A stretch of 64,000 bases of DNA from Lysobacterales bacterium (GCA_014946745.1 JADCRD010000001.1:1982427-2046426), one strand, 5' to 3'. Numbered from the stretch's first letter, positions 45,485 to 55,008 are shown. Notes: a model not told the origin generated them from the sequence alone. Program-made: numbers and translations.

Positions 45485-45919
45485 TCAGGGCCGGTTGTCG
45501 CGCTCCAGCCTCAGCTCGCCTTTGCCGCAGGCGCCGACCGGGCGCCAACCGCGCGCTTCGTAGAAGACGCGTGCGCGCGAATCGGCATCGGTCGTCAACC
45601 ACAGCCGATCGCAGGGCAGCGTGGCGTACCACTCAAGCATGGCTGCGTGCAGTCGCGAGCCTACGCCCTGCCCTTCGGCCTCGGGCCGCACGAACAGGGC
45701 CCAGACGTTACCGGTGACCAGACCGATCGCAAAGCCGAGCAGCCGGCCCTGATGCTCGATCACCCAGCCCTGGCCCGTCTCCGTGATTGAGCGCAGCAGC
45801 TCCTCGTCAGAGATGCGACCGGGCGTCAGCGTGTTCTCGCGGACGGCGTAGCGGATCTCCCACAGCTGTTCGAGGTCGTGCGCGTGGGCGAGGCGGAGGT
45901 GCAGGGGTGTCCTTGGCAT
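45485..45919 (-). CDS. GNAT family N-acetyltransferase
   Basis: A 144-residue acetyltransferase of the GNAT fold. The acetyl-CoA pyrophosphate loop is visible as [14 protein letters not shown], preceded by the strand NVWALFV and followed by the C-terminal [10 protein letters not shown] element. The acceptor is unknown. Starts at the ATG at 45919; it lies 58 bases upstream of the SDR gene on the same strand. Confidence 0.92.
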   Translation of the reverse strand: MPRTPLHLRLAHAHDLEQLWEIRYAVRENTLTPGRISDEELLRSITETGQGWVIEHQGRLLGFAIGLVTGNVWALFVRPEAEGQGVGSRLHAAMLEWYATLPCDRLWLTTDADSRARVFYEARGWRPVGACGKGELRLERDNRP

Positions 45920-45944
45920 GATCGGGCCTACGATGGGCGACGCC

Positions 45945-46430
45945 TCAGCGCCGCATGAACCGCATGGTCCAGTTGGTCTCCCAGCTCAGCCCGCCGTCCG
46001 CCGAGAAGGCCTGCTCCCAGTGCGGGTGCCCCCCTGCGTTCACCCGCCAGCGGAAGCGCACGCGAATCGGCCGGTCGCCCAGCACATCATCGGCATAGAA
46101 CTCGCCCACACCGTCGCGAAAGCCCCCGATCACAGGCACATCCAAGCGATGCGGGGCGCGCCCATCGAGCCACCAGATGGCCCACTGCCGCGTCTGCGGA
46201 TCGAAGGAGCGGAAGGCCGCGGCGCGAACCTCGCCCTCGGGAAAGCCCAGCAGGTTGTCCTCGACATTGCCCAAGCCGCCGAGGATGGCGCGGGTGCTGG
46301 CGGTGCCCTCGAACTCGGTCCAGTCGGTGCAGCCGCACAGCCGCTCGTTCAAGCGCCGGTGCGCCACCGTCCAATCGCCGAGGATGAAGTCGAAATCACG
46401 GGCGTCGCCGGCGCTGGGAAGATCGGCCAT
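45945..46430 (-). CDS. Hypothetical lipocalin-like cytoplasmic protein
   Basis: A 161-residue soluble protein: FDFILGDWTVAHRRLNERL, GLGNVEDNLLGFPEG, FDPQTRQWAIWWLDGRAP and RFRWRVNAGGHPHWEQAFS. The alternating beta pattern and the FILGDW opening are seen in small DUF1579-like or lipocalin-like bacterial proteins. No signal peptide and no known function. Start at the ATG at 46430. Confidence 0.75.
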   Translation of the reverse strand: MADLPSAGDARDFDFILGDWTVAHRRLNERLCGCTDWTEFEGTASTRAILGGLGNVEDNLLGFPEGEVRAAAFRSFDPQTRQWAIWWLDGRAPHRLDVPVIGGFRDGVGEFYADDVLGDRPIRVRFRWRVNAGGHPHWEQAFSADGGLSWETNWTMRFMRR

Positions 46431-46478
46431 GAAGCTCTCCTGTGGGGTGGCAGCGATGCGTCACGCGGTGAACGAAGC

Positions 46479-47087
46479 CTACTGCACCGAGGCGGAGGAG
46501 GCGGAAGCGGGTGGCCGGGGACTCAGCACGCCCTCGCGCAGCTCAAGCACGGCGATACCCTCGCACTGGCAGCCCTCTGGCCCATAGTCCGAGGGCTCTC
46601 CGTCGCACTCGCAGATCTGGCCGGACAGCCACAGCTCCGGCTGTCCATTGCCGTCGACATCACTGACAGCCGACAGCACGCCGGATTCGTACATGAACGC
46701 GTGCGGCGAGAGATCGAGCTCGCGCACTCTGTCCTGCTCCAGCACCAGGGTCAGTGGGTACTCGAGGTAGGCGTGGAAGCGCGGATCGTCCTGAGCCAGC
46801 CTTGGCGGAAAGCAGGTATGGGTGAGGATGCGCGCAGCCTCCGCAGCCGCGCCGCGGTAGAGCTTGACGGCCCCGGCCGGGCAATGACGGGCCCGCACGA
46901 GTGACTCCACCTGGGCCAGAACCTCGGGCGCGAGCTGTTCGCTGAGTTCCGCAAGCGAGCCCGCGTCGATGACCGCGTAGCGCACGTCAGGCTCAGGCAG
47001 CTGGGTCGCGCGGTCGCTTGCCTGCAGCCCGGGCGATAGCAGCGTCATTGCAAGCCAGACCAGGGGCGACAAAGGAGAGAAGCGCAC
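46479..47087 (-). CDS. Hypothetical exported protein
   Basis: About 202 residues if started at the GTG at 47087, which gives a signal peptide (RFSPLSPLVWLAMTLLSPGLQAS). The mature part has three or four cysteine pairs (HCPAG, THTCFPP, QICECDG, GCQCEG) and a calcium-loop-like DVDGNGQPELWLSG. No family recognised. The start is uncertain: an ATG at 47048 is inside the hydrophobic stretch, and the frame stays open up to 47219. Confidence 0.6.
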   Translation of the reverse strand: MRFSPLSPLVWLAMTLLSPGLQASDRATQLPEPDVRYAVIDAGSLAELSEQLAPEVLAQVESLVRARHCPAGAVKLYRGAAAEAARILTHTCFPPRLAQDDPRFHAYLEYPLTLVLEQDRVRELDLSPHAFMYESGVLSAVSDVDGNGQPELWLSGQICECDGEPSDYGPEGCQCEGIAVLELREGVLSPRPPASASSASVQ

Positions 47088-47221
47088 TTTCTTGCATGCC
47101 CCGATGAGCCGATGTCCAGCGCGCCGGCGATGCGCGAGCTTAGCCGATAGCCAAGCCCACAGACTCGGTGGCGCCGGGGTTGACCTGCCAAGCCGGGCCC
47201 CGATGCAGGCAACACCCACGC

Positions 47222-47587
47222 CTAGCGCCGCAGCCGCGCGAGGCCCAGCGTCAGCCAGGCGAGGATCAAGGTGCTGCCGCCGATGGGTGCCAGTCGCGTG
47301 GGCCAGCCGAACAGCGCTGCGCCGATCAGGCTGCCGCAGAACAGCAGCATGCCCGCGGCGAGTGCGCTGAGCGCCGCCTGCTCAAGGCGACGCTCAGCGC
47401 GGGGGCCCAGCACCAGCAGGGCCAGCCCGTGCAGGAACAGATACAGCGCGGCGGTCTGCAGCCAGCTCTGGGCTTGGCCGCTGGCGGCGTGACTGGCGTA
47501 GGCGCCCAGGCCGACGGCGGCTGCGCAGGCGACACCGCCGAGGGCGCCCAGCAGGGGGTTCAGGAGTCCTGCGGGCGCCCTCTCCAT
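47222..47587 (-). CDS. DUF423 family membrane protein
   Basis: A 121-residue membrane protein with four helices. LGALGGVACAAAVGLGAYASHA, the middle YLFLHGLALLVLG and the end LAPIGGSTLILAWLTL match DUF423 (YgdD-like). Function unknown. It begins one base after the stop of the DUF4340 gene, so it is probably co-transcribed at the end of the Gld-type operon. Confidence 0.9.
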   Translation of the reverse strand: MERAPAGLLNPLLGALGGVACAAAVGLGAYASHAASGQAQSWLQTAALYLFLHGLALLVLGPRAERRLEQAALSALAAGMLLFCGSLIGAALFGWPTRLAPIGGSTLILAWLTLGLARLRR

Positions 47588-47588
47588 C

Positions 47589-48839
47589 TCAGCCCTTCGG
47601 CTTCAGATAGGCGTCCATGCCGCGACGCAGGTTGTCCGCCTTGAAGCTTGGGATCTTGAACAACCAGCCTTCGGTGGCGCGCTGCAATCTGGCGACTTCG
47701 TCCTGCACGGCTTTCAGGCGCTCGGCGCGATCCGCCTCGGGGTCACTGACGGCCTTCGGTGGTTCAGGCAGTTCGGCGGCGCTGGCGGTCGCAGCGGCTT
47801 CGGCAGGGGCGCTGTCGCCCTCGCCCTCGGCCTTGGCATCGGCGACCTTCGCGGCGTCGGCTGTCGCGGCCTCCTGCGCGGCCTTGAGCGCCTGCTCATG
47901 CGCCATCGCCTCGCGCGCCTGCTCGCCCTGGATGCGCTCCGCGGCGGCCTGCTCATCCAGGCTGACCTCGAAGCTCGCCCAGGTCTCGGCGCCCTGCGTG
48001 TGGGCCTTGACCGCAACCAGCACGCCCTCGCGGGTGCGGAAGCTGGCCGTGGTCGTCTGGGCGTCCTCCGCCGGCGCGTAGCCCTCGGCACGACGCACGT
48101 CATCAATGCTCAGGCCCGCAAGGAAACCGGCCGTGGCATCGCTGACGAAGGCACTGGCGGGCTCGCGGCCGTCGGGCAGGTTGGCCACGCGGAAGTCGCC
48201 TTCGCCGCCGCTGTTGGCTTCGATCCGCACGGGGCCGCCTTCCGGTGGCTGCACCTCGACGCCCGTGATGCGATTGGCGGCGATGTCCATCAGGTCGCGC
48301 TGCAGCCAGTCGCTGGCGGTCTTTTCGGCCGCAAGGTTGCGGTCGACCAGCCAGCTCTGCGCCTCGCCCTGCAGGCGCACGAAGGTGCCGGCACCGCGGC
48401 TGTTGTTCTGACCCAGGATCACCGCCAACTCCTGAGAGCCGGCGCCGGCGATGCGCAGCAGCACATTGCTGGCGCCTTCGGCGTCGACGTCCTGCACGCC
48501 GAGCACGGGATACGAGGCCTCGACAGCGGTCTTGGCCTCCATGCGCTGGGCCTGGGCAAGGTTCAGCAGCAGCTCGCGCAGCTTGCCCACATCGGCGGCA
48601 TAGCCCTGTTTCTCTTCCACGCCCCAGCCGGCGTCACCGCGCTTCAGGGTGATGGTCTCGCCTCCCGCCGCCTGCACGACCACCTGGTTGACCTCGTTCA
48701 AGCCGGCCTCCAGGCCCGGTGCCAGCGGCCCGGCCACCGGCGCTTCCTCGGCCGGTTTGCGCGACTCCGAGAGATAGACGGCGATGCCCATCAGAACCAC
48801 GGCGACCACGCCCAGACCGAGTATCTGCTTCTGCTTCAT
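47589..48839 (-). CDS. DUF4340 protein of Gld-type ABC operon
   Basis: A 416-residue protein with an N-terminal TM anchor (about 5-23) and a periplasmic DUF4340 region (VVVQAAGGETITLKRGDAGW, YPVLGVQDVDAEGASNVLLR, DWLQRDLMDIAANRITGVEV). The last part is Ala/Glu-rich (about 300-360) with likely coiled coil. It overlaps the GldG-like gene by four bases (ATGA), so it is coupled. DUF4340 proteins regularly accompany GldA-GldF-GldG transporters; their exact job is unknown. Confidence 0.9.
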   Translation of the reverse strand: MKQKQILGLGVVAVVLMGIAVYLSESRKPAEEAPVAGPLAPGLEAGLNEVNQVVVQAAGGETITLKRGDAGWGVEEKQGYAADVGKLRELLLNLAQAQRMEAKTAVEASYPVLGVQDVDAEGASNVLLRIAGAGSQELAVILGQNNSRGAGTFVRLQGEAQSWLVDRNLAAEKTASDWLQRDLMDIAANRITGVEVQPPEGGPVRIEANSGGEGDFRVANLPDGREPASAFVSDATAGFLAGLSIDDVRRAEGYAPAEDAQTTTASFRTREGVLVAVKAHTQGAETWASFEVSLDEQAAAERIQGEQAREAMAHEQALKAAQEAATADAAKVADAKAEGEGDSAPAEAAATASAAELPEPPKAVSDPEADRAERLKAVQDEVARLQRATEGWLFKIPSFKADNLRRGMDAYLKPKG

Positions 48840-50704
48840 ACCTTGCCCTCCTGACGGCGGCGACGCGCGCGGCTGAACGCGAAGGCCACCGCCACCACGG
48901 TCAGCAGCAGGGGCACGCCGGCGATGTTGATGACCTTGAGCTGGGTGCCGAGACGCGAGATGTCCTGGTCGAGGTCGCGTCGCACCTGGCGCAGCTCCTT
49001 GCGGATGCGCAGCTTCTCGTCCTGGAAGCGCTTGATCGCCGCCTGCTGCTCAACAGACAGCAGCTGGCCGCCATCATTGGCGCTGCGCTGCGACTGCAGC
49101 TCGGTGAGCTGGCGCTCGGTCTCGGTCAGCTGCGTCTGCAGCTCCTGCTCCTTGGCGCGGAAGCGGTCGTCGGCCTGACGCTTCAGGGCTTCGACGCGGG
49201 TGAACGGACGCGCCGAGGTGCTGCGCGCGCGCACGCCGATCAGATCGCTGCTGCCGACCAGGTTGTCGACCGCATTGATCACGAGGTCGCCGTTCTTAGC
49301 GAAGGCGTTCATCACCCGCTCGCCGAAGAACTGCTGCGTCTGCACCCAGAGGCGATCGGTCAAGAGGTCGGTGTCGGCGAACAGCAGGATGCTGGCCTGC
49401 TCGATCTCGGCGCGATGGCCTTCGCCGCTGCGCTCGGGAAACGCGGTCTTGAGCGGCCCGGTGAGTCGACCGGCGATCACGAAGGCCTCGGTCGCGTTGG
49501 GCGTGAAGCCGTTGAACAGCTCACGCGGCTCAGGCAGGAAGCGCACCCGCTCGACGCCTGTGGTCGAGGACGACAGCGAGCTCTGGATCAAAGGCTCCAG
49601 CTTCAGCGTGCTGTCGTCGCGCAGCACGAAGTGGCCGGCGGTGGACAGGTTCACCGCGTCGAGCTGGGCGGTGACGATGTCCTGCTGGTTCATCTGCTCG
49701 CGGCCCACGCCCAGCACAGCCAGATGGCGCTGCGGCGGCTGGTCGGGGCGGGTCTGCAGCTCCAGCGCGGTCTCGGCGTCGAGCACGACCTTCTGCGGGT
49801 CGTAGCTGATGCCCCAGGCCTGGAACAGCTTGGGCAGGTCGGAGGCCTTCTCCGCCATCATGTTGGACATCGGGTCGGCCGCCTCACCGGAGACTTCCGC
49901 CTCGGCATGCGGATCGACGAAGGCCAGCAGGCGGCCGCCGCGCAGCACGAACTGGTCGATGGCGTAGAGCGTGTCGTCGGACAGGTTCTTCGGGTGCACC
50001 AGCAGCAGCAGCTCGATGTCCTCGGGGATGCTCGCGACCGTGGACTCGAGCGTGCGCAGCTCGAACAGCTCGCCCAGCTCGTCGTTGATCACCCAGCCCG
50101 GCGTCATGCCGCCGCGCGCGGGGTCGAAGCCGCCGCCTAGGTTCAGGCCGCTCAGCACGCCGACCTTGGGCTTGGCCGGGCCGGACAGGCCGCTGATCAG
50201 CTTGGCGACGTCGTACTCGAGGAAGGTTTCCTTGTCGGGCTGGAAGAACGGAATCGCCATCTGGCCGTCCAGGGCATTGCTGCCGACGAGGCCGAAGAAC
50301 AGCGTCTCGGCGCCGCCGCCCAGCGGCACGGCCTGCAGGCCGGCGGCGGTGGCGCGGTCCTCGTCCTCGCTGAAGGGCTGCGGGTCGATCACTTCCAGGC
50401 GCAGCTTGCCCGGTGCGACGGCGACCATTTCCTCCAGCAACTCGCGCACGCGCTCGGCATAGGTGCGCAGGGCCGGATAGTTCGCTGCCGCGCGATCGGA
50501 GAAGTAGAACTGCAGGTTCACCGGCTCCTCGATCTTGCCGATCAGGGCGCGGGTGCCGTCCGACAGGGTGTAGAGGCGATCCTGGGTGAGATCCACACGG
50601 GCGCCGCGGAACAGCACGCCGGTGAGCATCACAAGAGCGATGAAGAGCACGGCCAGCACCACGAGCGTGGAGCCGGTCAGTGCGCGTCGATTGAGCACAG
50701 ACAT
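48836..50704 (-). CDS. GldG-like ABC transporter auxiliary protein
   Basis: A 622-residue membrane protein. TM helix about 15-35, then a large periplasmic GldG/ABC_transp_aux domain (VDLTQDRLYTLSDGTRALIG, LRLEVIDPQPFSEDEDRA, KPKVGVLSGLNLGG, LLLLVHPKNLSDDTLYAIDQF, GGRLLAFVDPHAEAE), a coiled-coil stretch (about 520-585) and a C-terminal TM helix (about 590-612). Partner of the adjacent permease and ATPase. In Bacteroidetes Gld proteins serve gliding, but in Proteobacteria the role of this complex is unsettled. Confidence 0.92.
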   Translation of the reverse strand: MSVLNRRALTGSTLVVLAVLFIALVMLTGVLFRGARVDLTQDRLYTLSDGTRALIGKIEEPVNLQFYFSDRAAANYPALRTYAERVRELLEEMVAVAPGKLRLEVIDPQPFSEDEDRATAAGLQAVPLGGGAETLFFGLVGSNALDGQMAIPFFQPDKETFLEYDVAKLISGLSGPAKPKVGVLSGLNLGGGFDPARGGMTPGWVINDELGELFELRTLESTVASIPEDIELLLLVHPKNLSDDTLYAIDQFVLRGGRLLAFVDPHAEAEVSGEAADPMSNMMAEKASDLPKLFQAWGISYDPQKVVLDAETALELQTRPDQPPQRHLAVLGVGREQMNQQDIVTAQLDAVNLSTAGHFVLRDDSTLKLEPLIQSSLSSSTTGVERVRFLPEPRELFNGFTPNATEAFVIAGRLTGPLKTAFPERSGEGHRAEIEQASILLFADTDLLTDRLWVQTQQFFGERVMNAFAKNGDLVINAVDNLVGSSDLIGVRARSTSARPFTRVEALKRQADDRFRAKEQELQTQLTETERQLTELQSQRSANDGGQLLSVEQQAAIKRFQDEKLRIRKELRQVRRDLDQDISRLGTQLKVINIAGVPLLLTVVAVAFAFSRARRRRQEGKV

Positions 50705-50725
50705 GGGGTGGACTCCTTGGTGGGT

Positions 50726-51463
50726 TCAGTCGGCTTTCTTGAGGTCGATGACCACGGCGCTGGCCAGCAGCCAGAACACGATCGTCAACACGAAGAACAG
50801 CAGGTCGCGCAGGTCGATGACGCCGCGCGAGATCGCGTTGAAGTGGGTCAGGAAGCTCAGGCCGGCGACCGCATCCACCAGCACCGCCGGCAGCAGGGCG
50901 CGGAAGAAGTCGAGCACCAGCGGAAAGCCCGCGAGCAGCAGCAGGAAGCAGACCACCACGGTGAGGATGAAGGCGATCACCTGGTTGCGCGTGGCCGCCG
51001 ACAGGCAGGCGCCGATGGCGAGAAAGCCGCCGGCCATGAGCAGGCTGCCGACGTAGCTGGCAAAGATCACGCCATTGTCGGGGTCACCGAGATAGTTCAC
51101 GGTGATCCACATCGGGAAGGTCAGGAACAGCGCGATGCCGACGAAGGCCCAGGCCGCGAGGAACTTGCCCAGCACCGCCTGCCACATGGTCACCGGCAGG
51201 GTCAGCAGCAGCTCGATGCTGCCGCTCTTGCGCTCCTCGCTCCACAGCCGCATCGACACGGCCGGCACCAGGAACAGATACAGCCAGGGATGGAAGCTGA
51301 AGAACGGCTGCAGGTCCGCCTGGCCGCGCTCGTAGAGGCCGCCCAGGTAGAACGTGAGCGCCCCGGCCAGCGCCAGGAAGATAACGATGAAGACGTAGGC
51401 CACTGGCGTGGCGAAATAGCCCGCCAGCTCGCGGCGGGCGATGGCGAAGGTCGGATTGCTCAT
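50726..51463 (-). CDS. ABC transporter permease (GldF-like)
   Basis: A 245-residue permease with six helices: the N-terminal AIARRELAGYFATPVAYVFI, then the PFFSFHPWLYLFLVPAVSMRLWSEERKSGS block characteristic of GldF/ABC-2 permeases, and the remaining helices up to residue 240. It overlaps the ATPase gene by four bases (ATGA). Substrate unknown. Confidence 0.93.
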   Translation of the reverse strand: MSNPTFAIARRELAGYFATPVAYVFIVIFLALAGALTFYLGGLYERGQADLQPFFSFHPWLYLFLVPAVSMRLWSEERKSGSIELLLTLPVTMWQAVLGKFLAAWAFVGIALFLTFPMWITVNYLGDPDNGVIFASYVGSLLMAGGFLAIGACLSAATRNQVIAFILTVVVCFLLLLAGFPLVLDFFRALLPAVLVDAVAGLSFLTHFNAISRGVIDLRDLLFFVLTIVFWLLASAVVIDLKKAD

Positions 51464-52404
51464 GTGCGGGCCTCCGGCGTCGGCGAGGACTGCGTGGTGA
51501 TCTGGCGGAAGACTTCATCGAGGCGACCGCGCTCCAGGGCCATCTCGCTGACGCTGACGTTCTGCGCGCGCAGGAAGTCGTTGATGCGATCGAGGATGCG
51601 CTCGCCGCGGCGCGGGAAGGCGGTGATGCGGCCATCCTGCGGATCGATCTCGACTGCGGCCACGCCCTCGATGCGGGCCAGGCCATCCTTCAGCGCCACC
51701 GGGTTAGCTGCGGTGAGCGACACCGCCTGGTGGTAGCGCGAGCGGGCTTCAAGCTCGTCGGGGGTCGCGTCGGCGAGCACGCGGCCGCGGGCGATCACGA
51801 TGGCGCGCGAGCAGACCGCGTGCACCTCTTCGAGGATATGGGTCGAGATGATGATGGTGCGGTCGCGCGCCATCGACTGGATCAGGCTGCGCACCTCGTG
51901 CTTCTGGTTCGGATCGAGGCCGTCGGTGGGCTCGTCGAGGATCAGCGCCTTGGGGTCATGCAGGATGGCCTGGGCCAGGCCGACGCGGCGCTTGAAGCCC
52001 TTGGAGAGCGTGTCGATCGGCTGGTTGAGCACTTTGCCCAGCTGCAGCCGCCCGACCACTTCATCAATGCGCCGACGGGTGTCGGCGGCCGACATACCGC
52101 GCACCTCGGCGACGAACTTCAGAAAGCCCAGCGGGCTCATCTCGCCGTAGCTCGGCGCGCCCTCGGGCAGATAGCCCAGGGCGCGCTTAGCTGCGACCGC
52201 ATCGTCGGCCACATCGTGGCCACACACCGTAGCGCTGCCGGCTGTCGGGGCCAGGAAGCCCGCGATCATCTTCATCGTGGTCGACTTGCCGGCACCGTTG
52301 GGGCCGAGAAAGCCGAGCACCTGACCGGGCTCGACGCGGAAACTCACGCCGTCGACCGCGGTGAAGTCGCCGTAGCGCTTGCACAACTCTCGCGTTTCGA
52401 TCAT
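51460..52404 (-). CDS. ABC transporter ATP-binding protein (GldA-like)
   Basis: A 314-residue ATPase. Walker A GPNGAGKST, the LSKGFKRRVGLAQAILHDP signature loop, Walker B ALILDEPTDGLD and switch His in IISTHILEEV are all intact. A C-terminal regulatory extension (about 215-314) is typical of GldA-like or DrrA-like subunits. First gene of the operon. The ATG at 52404 is chosen because it opens directly into the IETRELCKRYG domain start. Confidence 0.95.
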   Translation of the reverse strand: MIETRELCKRYGDFTAVDGVSFRVEPGQVLGFLGPNGAGKSTTMKMIAGFLAPTAGSATVCGHDVADDAVAAKRALGYLPEGAPSYGEMSPLGFLKFVAEVRGMSAADTRRRIDEVVGRLQLGKVLNQPIDTLSKGFKRRVGLAQAILHDPKALILDEPTDGLDPNQKHEVRSLIQSMARDRTIIISTHILEEVHAVCSRAIVIARGRVLADATPDELEARSRYHQAVSLTAANPVALKDGLARIEGVAAVEIDPQDGRITAFPRRGERILDRINDFLRAQNVSVSEMALERGRLDEVFRQITTQSSPTPEART

Positions 52405-52547
52405 TGGATGTCGTCCTGATTCGTGTGATGTGGGGCGAATCCGCCTGCTGCGCGGACGGTGATCTGTGTACACATCCGCGCGGCCCCGCGAATACCGCGC
52501 TGGCGGCAGAAAGTTCCCCGACGTCGGCGGCGTCGAACACAAACGAA

Positions 52548-52577
52548 GACGGGCGCGGAGTTGACTCCGCGCCCGTC
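52548..52577 (-). terminator. Strong hairpin terminator after the SRPBCC gene
   Basis: A perfect 13-base-pair stem (GACGGGCGCGGAG at 52548-52560 and CTCCGCGCCCGTC at 52565-52577, four-base loop), 37 bases past the stop of the SRPBCC gene on the - strand, followed on that strand by the T-rich TTCGTTTGTG. It insulates the Gld-type operon downstream. Confidence 0.85.
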
Positions 52578-52614
52578 CCGTGGAAGTGACCGACGGCTGT
52601 CGGCCACCGCGATT

Positions 52615-53775
52615 TCAGCGGATCGGCCAGTAGACCTTGAAGGTCGAGTCCTCGGCTGCGGTCTCGGTGATCTCGGTGAGGTATTCCTCATAGCCGCGGT
52701 CATGCACGTTCAGCCCGTGGGTGGCGGCGTAGGCGCGCAGCATGTCGCGGATCAGCGGCAGCGAGGCCGGGTGACCGGCGTAGTCGGTCATGACCACGCG
52801 ACCGCCGTAGGTCACGCCAGACACGATGCCTTCGGGCAGGTTCAGGCCTTCCAGCGGTGCCACCGCAACAGCGGGAGCTGCGGGTGCCGCAGCGGCGCCG
52901 GGCGCTGCCGGGGCTTCCGCAGCGGGGGCTTCCGCTGCCGGCGCCTCGGCCGCAGCCGTCGCTTCGGCAGCAGCAGCGGCAGGATCCGGCTTGCGCACCG
53001 GGATGGCGACCTCGAAGGTGTACTTCTTGTCGGCGAACTCGACGGTGATCAGACGCGCCGGGCCGGCGGCCTCCAGCCCATTGCTGGCGATGGCCGCGCG
53101 GATCTTGCGGATCGAAGCGTCGAGTTCCTCTTCGACGGCCGTGATATTGCGATCCGCGCTGGTCGCAAGGATGAGTGCGGTCTGCGACTGCACTTCGCTC
53201 TCCTGAACATCGACCATCGGGTTGTCGTAGTTGAAGTTCGGGATGGTGGCCAGCAGGCCCGTCAGGTTGGTCAGGCCCAGACGCATGTCGTCGCCGACGG
53301 TTCGGTCGATGTACAGACCCGCGTAGCGGCCGAACAGATTCCAGCCGTAGTCGACGTCGTACTCCCAGTTGATGTCCACGGTCTTGCCGCGGTCGTCCAG
53401 AGTGAACACGTAGGTCTTGTTGGTGCCGTAAGCCGGGCTCTCGGCGGCCCACTCGATGCGCTCGTCCTGCACCGACTCGGTGACCTTGAGCGAACCCGTG
53501 CCGATCTTGGGGTTGTCGCTCTCGTATCGCAGCACGGCGCCCAGGCCACGCGGCTCGCCTTCCATCGTGTAGCGGATGGCTGGATCGTGCATCCGCTTCG
53601 GATGCCACTCGTCAAAGCGCTGGAAGCCATTCAGCAGGTCGTAGACGAGGCGCACCGGACGGTTGGTCTCGACGCTGTGGCGGACGTAGCGATGGCTGGG
53701 AAGGAACACACCAACCAGCACGAACAGCACTGCGACCAGCAGCAGCGCGATCACGAATTCGATCAGACGGGTCAT
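52615..53775 (-). CDS. SRPBCC domain fused to a GyrI-like effector-binding domain
   Basis: A 386-residue protein. TM helix about 5-26, an SRPBCC/START-like domain (about 35-180: VYDLLNGFQRFDEWHP, LKVTESVQDERIEWAAES, NWEYDVDYGWNLFGRYAGLY), a linker, then a GyrI/AraC-type effector-binding domain (about 240-386) that is interrupted by an Ala/Glu/Pro-rich stretch (about 263-302, repeated APAAEAP). The domain ends TETAAEDSTFKVYWPIR. Such proteins bind small hydrophobic molecules; the ligand is unknown. The TM anchor places the domains in the periplasm or, less likely, the cytoplasm. Confidence 0.85.
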   Translation of the reverse strand: MTRLIEFVIALLLVAVLFVLVGVFLPSHRYVRHSVETNRPVRLVYDLLNGFQRFDEWHPKRMHDPAIRYTMEGEPRGLGAVLRYESDNPKIGTGSLKVTESVQDERIEWAAESPAYGTNKTYVFTLDDRGKTVDINWEYDVDYGWNLFGRYAGLYIDRTVGDDMRLGLTNLTGLLATIPNFNYDNPMVDVQESEVQSQTALILATSADRNITAVEEELDASIRKIRAAIASNGLEAAGPARLITVEFADKKYTFEVAIPVRKPDPAAAAAEATAAAEAPAAEAPAAEAPAAPGAAAAPAAPAVAVAPLEGLNLPEGIVSGVTYGGRVVMTDYAGHPASLPLIRDMLRAYAATHGLNVHDRGYEEYLTEITETAAEDSTFKVYWPIR

Positions 53776-54156
53776 TCAGGGTCTCCGGGAATGGACCTGC
53801 ATCGTGGTGCCGGCGCGCCGGACTCCCTCCACACGGATGCAAGGCCGCGAAGAATAGCCCGAACCGAGCCCGCGCGGCCAGCCACGGTTCAGGCTGCCAC
53901 AAGACTTCGCAATGCGGAAACAGGGCATCGCGAACGTCTCCTCGCGGATTCCTGTCAGTGCGTCTCGCAGAGTCGCTGTGTGGCTCGCAGCGGGTGGGAA
54001 ATCCCGGCCGTCAAGGCGAGCCACGAGACTGCACTTTGGCACCGGAGCGCGCCGCGTTAAGTCGCGGGAATCCGACGAGCCAATGTCCGCCAAACCCGCG
54101 CAGCGCGCTGTTGATCTGCAGGTCGGGGCGACGCCAGCGGCAGGCGCTGGGCGCTC
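53776..54156. other. Intergenic region, 381 bases, nothing recognised
   Basis: Open frames in this stretch are short, Arg-rich and without ribosome-binding sites. No repeat, tRNA or strong hairpin was seen. The right end is downstream of the sulfurtransferase gene; the left end is the upstream region of the SRPBCC gene. Confidence 0.5.
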
Positions 54157-55008
54157 TCAGTCGTCACCCTTGGCAACGGGCCGCTGACGGTCGCCGCACC
54201 ACTCGCTCCAGGAGCCGGCGTAGATACTGGCGCCAGACAGGCCCGCGTGCTCCATGGCCAGCAGGTTGTGGCAGGCGGTGACGCCCGAGCCACACATCAA
54301 CACGGCGTCGCCCGGAGACCGCCCGCCCAGCAGCCTTTCGAACTCGGCGTGCAGCTCGGACGCCGGCTTGAACAGCCCCTCCGCGCTCAGGTTCTCGATG
54401 TAGGGCCGGTTGAGCGCGCCGGGGATGTGTCCCGCCACCGGGTCCAGCGGCTCGACCTCGCCGCGGAAACGCTCGCGCGCCCGCGCGTCGATCAGCACGG
54501 TGCCGGCATTGGCGAGCCGCGCTGCCAGCACCGCGGTGCTCACCACCTGGCGCACGTCAAAGCGGGCGCGGTACTGGCCGCTGCGCGGACGCGGGCTGCC
54601 GGACTCCATTCGGCCACCGATTCGCATCCAGGCGTCAAGCCCGCCGTCCAGCACGGCGACGCGTCGATGGCCCAGCAGGCGCAAGAGCCACCACAGGCGC
54701 GCTGCCATCGCGCCATCCCGACTGTCGTAGGCCACGACCTGGTGCTGCGGGGTCACCCCCCAGCGCGCCAGAGCCGCACAGAACCGATCGGCTTCAGGCA
54801 GCGGATGACGGCCGCGGCCTCGCTTCGACATTTCGGAAAGATCGCGTTCGAGATGCGCATAGACGGCACCGGGCACATGCCCCAGCGCGAAAGCACGCTC
54901 GCCAGCCGCCGGCTCGCGCAGATCGAATCGGCAGTCGACGATCGCCAGCAGCGGGGACTCAAAGTCGGCGCGCAGTTGTTCGGCGCTGATGAGACTGTTC
55001 CAGTCCAT
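54157..55008 (-). CDS. Sulfurtransferase (tandem rhodanese)
   Basis: A 283-residue protein with two rhodanese domains: an inactive N-terminal one (LLAIVDCRFDLREP through VVAYDSRDGAMAARLWWLL) and a catalytic C-terminal one with the active-site loop CGSGVTA. The CGSGVTA sequence with an uncharged loop is more like 3-mercaptopyruvate than thiosulfate sulfurtransferases. Start at the ATG at 55008 (AAGGGCGG upstream); the frame is open further, but that part is not conserved-looking. Confidence 0.92.
   Translation of the reverse strand: MDWNSLISAEQLRADFESPLLAIVDCRFDLREPAAGERAFALGHVPGAVYAHLERDLSEMSKRGRGRHPLPEADRFCAALARWGVTPQHQVVAYDSRDGAMAARLWWLLRLLGHRRVAVLDGGLDAWMRIGGRMESGSPRPRSGQYRARFDVRQVVSTAVLAARLANAGTVLIDARARERFRGEVEPLDPVAGHIPGALNRPYIENLSAEGLFKPASELHAEFERLLGGRSPGDAVLMCGSGVTACHNLLAMEHAGLSGASIYAGSWSEWCGDRQRPVAKGDD

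Noticed and set aside
53912-54281. Overlapping short open frames between the SRPBCC and sulfurtransferase genes
   Set aside because: Arg/Pro-rich products, no ribosome-binding site, and one overlaps the sulfurtransferase in antisense.
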